Assembly: GCA_030533445.1 (NCBI GenBank)
Contig: CM060076.1
Coordinates: 5,088,501 to 5,152,500, forward strand
DNA: 64,000 nucleotides
Source of the DNA: Cyprinodon diabolis
Lineage: Eukaryota > Chordata > Actinopteri > Cyprinodontiformes > Cyprinodontidae
Direction: 5' to 3'
The notes beneath the pieces were generated by a model. It made no database searches. It had not been told where the DNA came from and saw only the letters and a program-made list of their open reading frames with translations. The translations under genes were made by a program, and so were the position numbers. Shown here in pieces: positions 59,191-64,000 of this stretch; position 1 is the stretch's first letter, and the number at the start of each line of letters is the position of its first letter.

Positions 59191-61160
59191 AAAAATTATC
59201 CTAATGCTTGATTATTGGCACAGTAAAACATTAGAAACCTGTTATTATGCAGAAAAAAAACCCTTTTTACTGCAGGTACTCCTCCGCAGGCGTCATTTCA
59301 CCTCCTCTCTGAAAAGCCTCCATCATTTCAGTCCCTCATTCAGGCCTTCATCCACTCTGCTTCTTTTGTTTCAACTCACCACCCATCCCGCATTGGTTCA
59401 TTCATTCCTTAAACTGTGAATCTTCTCTCTGGGAGGAGACGTTCAGCATGCTGCTAAACGATTTCCTCTCCTTTTGTTCTCTAAAGATTCATTCTCCCTT
59501 TGCCAACACAGAGGATTTTCCAATCATTTCAATATTACACTACAGCAAACCATAATGTTTAGAAGACAAAAGACGCAATGAAAGAAACACGAGGAGGAAC
59601 TCAAAGAAAGCACCGACAGGTCAGCAACCTCGAATCTAATCACTGGAAGGAAGTAAAAAGGTGGGAATAAGATAACGAAAAGCACTCAGAGAAATGAAAA
59701 GAGTGATAAATGATTATTTCTGACCTTTTTTCTTCCACCTACAAGCCTCTTCCTGCTTCCCTCTTTCCCCTCCTCTACAAAAACCCATTCCTTCATTAGA
59801 GCCTTTAATCTCCACGTCTCACCTGTCAGAAGCTCATTAGGCTTTATATCTTAGCCATTTGTGATTTACTTTTGAGAAGCTTTGGTTTTTTTAATGAGAC
59901 TGAAGGATCTAAGATTAGCTGCAGCAGAACCTGCATTGGACAAAACCTAAGCATCAATCTGCTTTGAATAACGGCGGTGCTGCTGTGTCACCATGTCGAC
60001 CGTCTGAGTGATAAAAAACACTTAAAGGCCACTTACTGTAAGAGTCTGTATCAGTCTAAAGCGCATTCTTTCCACTGAGATTTAAAGGTCAACGTCATGA
60101 GTCACAGATTTCCATTTTCATAACATTTTATTCTATTTTGGTGGAGCTGTCGTCTGTTCCTCCCTCCGCCTCCCTTTACTGAAGCAAAATATTATCCTAA
60201 CCCTGACTCCCACAGGGAACCTTCAGCCTAATTAACATCTAAACTCCAGCCTGGGTTCAGCCAGTGTCTCCACTACATTTAGATTAGCTGTTTTATAAAA
60301 CCTTGGCTTTAAAATGTTTTCTTTTCTAGGTTCACTCACTGAAAATACCCATTGAAGAGGCATTTGTTACAGACTGGGGTATTTTTTACATCTGAACAAC
60401 ACAAACAGGTAGAAGTTAAATAAAAATCTATCTAAATAATGTACAAAAACCAGAAAAAGTAAGATCATTCATCGTATTTTTCTAATCTGCCTTCAAGGAT
60501 TCAGACTTTATTGTAATCTTTTAAAGCTGCTCTCCAAATTTTTCTTCAGACATTTATTAAATGATTTTATCCATTTTAGTGCATTTCACCAGAGCATAGC
60601 TGAGTTTGTTTCCTTAAAAAAACAGAGAAAAATGAGGAAGTTGAGGTTAGAGCAAAAAGTGTAAAGAGAAACAGCATTAGAAAAGCATTTCTGTGAGACG
60701 AATGATGAAAAAAAACTTGGCAACTTTCCTAGATGTGTCATCCTTTAGTTGATTAAATGCCAAGTCTCTTTTGGTTTGTGGGGTTAATTGTGTTATTTGG
60801 ATGATTTTTCATAGATCAAAAAACAAAACAAAAAACTAAGAAGTTTTGTTCTCAACAGATTAAAATTAACAAGGAACCATAAGATCCAAATATATTTATT
60901 TCCACTGGGTTCTCTCTTAAATGTTCAAATACTGGAAGGGAATGGACATTCTCAAGACAACAACGTGTTAACAAGTCCTAGTAGTGGTTATTCACCTCAG
61001 AAATACTGGAGGATGTACTTTTTCAGGCTAGGTTAACCTATTTCATTAACATAAAGCCCTTTTTCATAACTTTTTTTTGTTTAAATTAATCAAAATGTCG
61101 CCTTATTCTAATTTTATTTATCAACTGACTTTATTTTAATTCAGTTCAGTTTAAGTTAGT
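59191..61160. other. Stretch without recognised features
   Basis: No exon for the start of crip2 (a rc of a KCPKC-KTVYF coding segment) could be found here, nor any named repeat. Confidence 0.4.
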
Positions 61161-61164
61161 TTTA

Positions 61165-61513
61165 CAGACACCCGATACCTGGCGGTGAAGTATTGGCCGA
61201 TACCAATACCATCTGTTTGAAATTGATGTGTGTGAGTATATATTAAGAACTGCATACTACTTGGATGTAAAATAATTGCCATCATGGCTTTGTCAAGCTG
61301 CTGCCTACCTTTGTGAAGCAGGAAAAAGTCTAATACAAAGTGAATCCAGTAGAACTTCTTATTGTCTACCTGGAATAGGTGACAATAGTTTAATAAACTT
61401 TTGGCTATCAAAATGGTATCGGTGCCCTATTTGTTGGTACTCACCGATGCCGATTCCACCATTTTAGTGCTGGATCGGGGGCCCCGCCCTATGCTGTATC
61501 GGTGCAACACTAG
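61165..61513 (-). mobile_element. MITE-like repeat, uninterrupted copy of the host at 14.1-15.7 kb
   Basis: Inverted match: 'aaattgatgtgtgtgagtata', 'ttggatgtaaaataattgccatcatgg', 'gtcaagctgctgcctacctttgtgaagca', 'caatagtttaataaacttttgg', ending 'tatcggtgcaacacta'. It shows the sequence into which hAT copy 2 inserted. Confidence 0.65.
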
Positions 61514-61554
61514 TTTAAGTTTATGGTTACAACCAAAAATATGAACTTAATCAA

Positions 61555-61935
61555 ATCAAGTCAGTTTATTTCTATAGCTCCAATTAACAACACATGTTAA
61601 TCTCAAAGCACTTTATAGAGACAACTCAACCAGATCATTCAGTCAGATTGATTCAAAGTTTACTACCTAAGGAAAACCAGTTGATTGCATCGACTCATTG
61701 ACATGAAGGCAATCCCTCACACTAAGCATGCTTGTTGCGACAGTGGAGAGGAAAAACTCCCTTTTAACAGGAAGAAACTTCCAGCAGAACCATGCTGAGT
61801 GTGAGCGGCCATCTGCCAAGGCTGACTGGGGTTTAAGGAGACAGAAGCAGACATAGAAAAAGAAGCAGAGATACAAAGAAACCGGTCAACCAGCTCCACA
61901 GGCGGCCCCATCCAGGAAACATACAACTAGGCAGA
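61555..61935. repeat. Common percomorph interspersed repeat
   Basis: 'gcactttatagagacaactc', 'attgcatcgactcattgaca', 'cagtggagaggaaaaactcccttttaacaggaagaaact' and 'gagcggccatctgcca' occur in this order in very many fish introns. The ORFs over it are not genes. Confidence 0.6.
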
Positions 61936-62962
61936 TCCTATGTCATAGGATGAAGAAAGCACATTAAAGATTAACCAAAGAGAGCAATTTTCAAATCTAT
62001 TGCATACTTAGATCTATCTATCTATTGCATAATTGATTCATGTTATTAACCAATATCCTTACTATTTATTATTCAAACAGTGGATCAGTGTTAATTTCCC
62101 CTGGATGAACATGTAACAGCACTAAACATTTGGGTTGTTGTCTATGCAGGCAAACTGCAGGGGTGGCTGGTAAAAATAAATAAATGTACAAAATGAATAA
62201 ATGATCCAGTTGATATTTTTGTTAAGTTTAATTGATAGCAATGTTGAAATAAACAGTTAAAGTAAACACAAGGGGATAGTTTTGTGAATTAAAAGAAAAG
62301 TAAAACCTTTTTGGAACACCAACCAGAGCATATTTCTCTTTAAATAAGATTTAGCCTTGCTTCCAGTCTGAATGCATATCCATTAATAGATGTTTATTAA
62401 AAAAATAACATATAAACACGGCTTTAAATCTATTGTTGTTGTGTTATGCTGTTGTTTTCATACGCTTACATAACTTCACCTCTGAACTCGGACAAGACAA
62501 AGAGCCCAAAATAAAACCTTTGTTCAGGCTCAATGCTTCCAGTGAGGAAGAGTTCGGTCAGAGAGACAGATGGATAGATGGAGAGTGAGAAGCTTTCTAA
62601 CAATCTTTTATCTGTTTTTTCTCCTCCCAAAATATCCCAACAGATACACTGAGCCTGATACAACATGACACTTCCTGTTTAGACTCAGAGGCTGACCAGC
62701 CTGTCAGGGTGATATGTGACAGAGAGAGGAACTGCCACACAGAGAGCACTGTGCACCGCTGAAGCTTGTTTGTTTCCCACAAGTTCTCTGGCATTTTTCC
62801 TAACGTTTTTAATGTATTAAAGCAGAAGAGATTTAAAGAAAGTCTGTTTGCTGGAAAAATGTTCATTACCAGATTCGGATTTCTACCAAATTCCTCTTTT
62901 CATCATGAAAAACAAATCACTTTGTTATGTTGATTCTTTAATTATTATTGTTTAATTATAGG

Positions 62963-63700
62963 GGAGTGGTGGCCAAATGGTTGGAGCATTGCGCTTGGAA
63001 TCCAGAGTTTCTGAATTCGAACCCCACTCCCAGACTGCCACTCTGGGTCCCTGAACCAGACCTTTGGGCTGGTTACCCTACTGCAGCAGTGTGTCGAGGT
63101 TTTTGATTTATGCCCAATTTTGAAGCATGGTCTGAGCTATCTTATTCTACGCCACAATGCAGGACAGATGATCAAGAACTAGCCGTGGGTCTAGATACGG
63201 CCAAGGCGGTGAGAAAATTGTGCGAACAACGGAGGGACTTGAGGGCGAAATAGAGTGGGGATCCGCGTGGAAAAAGGGTCCCATTGTTCTTGCGCACCTT
63301 GTTCTTCTAGCTGGTCCAACTTCATAAGTCGTTTTCCACAATGGCGGTCATACAAACAAAACAAGCCGATAAGGTACCAAACTGGTAATACGCATAGAGT
63401 AGAGTGGATGTAGATTTGACCAATCAGAGGTCTCTTGTCTGCGGCACTGTCTGCGGTCACCTACAATTTGGGAAAGCTGCAGCAGAGTGTCTGCGGAGGG
63501 GGCGGAGGCACATTTACATTCACTGCGACACACGTAGACGGCCTGGTTTCGGAGAATAAATCAACCTTTAACCCCACACTGCTCCCTGGGCGCCGCACAA
63601 TGGCAGCCCACTGCTCCCAAAGGGAATGGGTTAAAATACAGAGCGTGCATTTTGTTGCTCTGTACTTGTGACAGTGCAAAGACAATAAAAAAAATGCTGG
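62963..63700 (+). mobile_element. SINE split by a 498-bp insertion
   Basis: Head 62963-63065 ('gtggccaaatggttggagcattgcgc', 'gaattcgaaccccactcccaga', 'ctgggtccctgaaccaga'), core and tail 63570-63700 ('aaccccacactgctccc', 'caatggcagcccactgctccc', 'gacaataaaa'). The pieces join exactly once the insert is removed. Confidence 0.7.
63066..63563. mobile_element. Insertion of unknown type inside the SINE
   Basis: Flanked by ACCTTT (63060-63065 and 63564-63569), a 6-bp direct repeat. The insert starts 'gggctggttaccc' and ends 'gagaataaatca'. No inverted ends are obvious. The AATAAA just before the right repeat could point to a retroposon. The minus-strand ORFs are not supported as genes. Confidence 0.5.
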
Positions 63701-64000
63701 AAAAAATATTGAACCACAAGTAAAAACATCAATTCCGCTTTATTTTTATTTTTTAAATTTGTTTTTTTAAATGACAGAAAATAAAATTGACTAAAGTAAA
63801 ATGTGTTAATGTCCATTACAGCGCTGCTAATGATCGCAAAGAAACTAAATGAAGCTCCTGCTGAGTGACAAATGCTGCCTGCGTGATGCAGTTTATATTT
63901 GTTTTAGGATGAAGAATGATCGGAGACATTAGTTTAAATGCTAAATGTTTAATGGTGGGCTTTAAAGCTGACAGCAGACTGGTTTGATTCAAAGCTCCAG

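Overview
The window looks like nuclear DNA of a ray-finned fish (teleost, probably a percomorph; species not determinable). The reasons are GT-AG split genes with long introns, a repeat load dominated by families typical of fish genomes (Tc1/mariner, hAT MITEs, TTAA-flanked MITEs, L2/CR1-like LINEs, a tRNA-derived SINE, solo LTRs), GGAT/CTAT microsatellites, and two recognisable vertebrate genes, pnrc1 and crip2. There are no operons, CRISPR arrays or bacterial signals.

Layout. Positions 1-25 kb hold a minus-strand cluster of related immunoglobulin-superfamily receptor genes. Ig gene 1 (1634-3028) has leader, V-like, C-like and two stalk exons and runs out of the window. An Ig gene remnant (7639-9454) keeps only the leader exon and part of a stalk exon, with retroelements where the Ig domains should be. 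Ig gene 2 (16078-24553) can be followed through ten phase-compatible exons to a stop codon and predicts a 393-residue type I receptor with an ITIM/ITSM-like tail. A short sequence block lies upstream of all three and recurs at 13.8 kb, possibly marking a lost fourth copy. The spaces and introns are packed with nested mobile elements.

Positions 25-40 kb contain no gene I can support. They hold LINE tails, a 2-kb element with ~585-bp terminal inverted repeats (30870-32874), a hAT-like MITE (32999-33477) and a SINE.

Positions 40.5-44.1 kb hold pnrc1 (minus strand, two coding exons, complete). An intact Tc1-like transposon (44100-45347) sits just upstream of its TATA box. Positions 47.2-57.9 kb hold crip2 (minus strand, seven coding exons seen; the first coding exon is beyond 64000). 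Its introns carry an AT-rich foldback element (52916-54264) with a TTAA MITE inside it, SINEs and other repeats. From 58 kb to the end there are only repeats and apparently unique non-coding DNA, presumably crip2 intron 1 and flank.

The most notable points are: two different non-autonomous elements that share TATGG termini and perfect 6-bp target duplications; two intact Tc1 transposase genes, one in an element whose 202-bp inverted repeats look identical; an Ig gene whose variable and constant exons appear to have been lost at an LTR junction; and several clear insertion-in-insertion series that give a relative order of transposition. All calls were made by eye; no alignment or database search was run.
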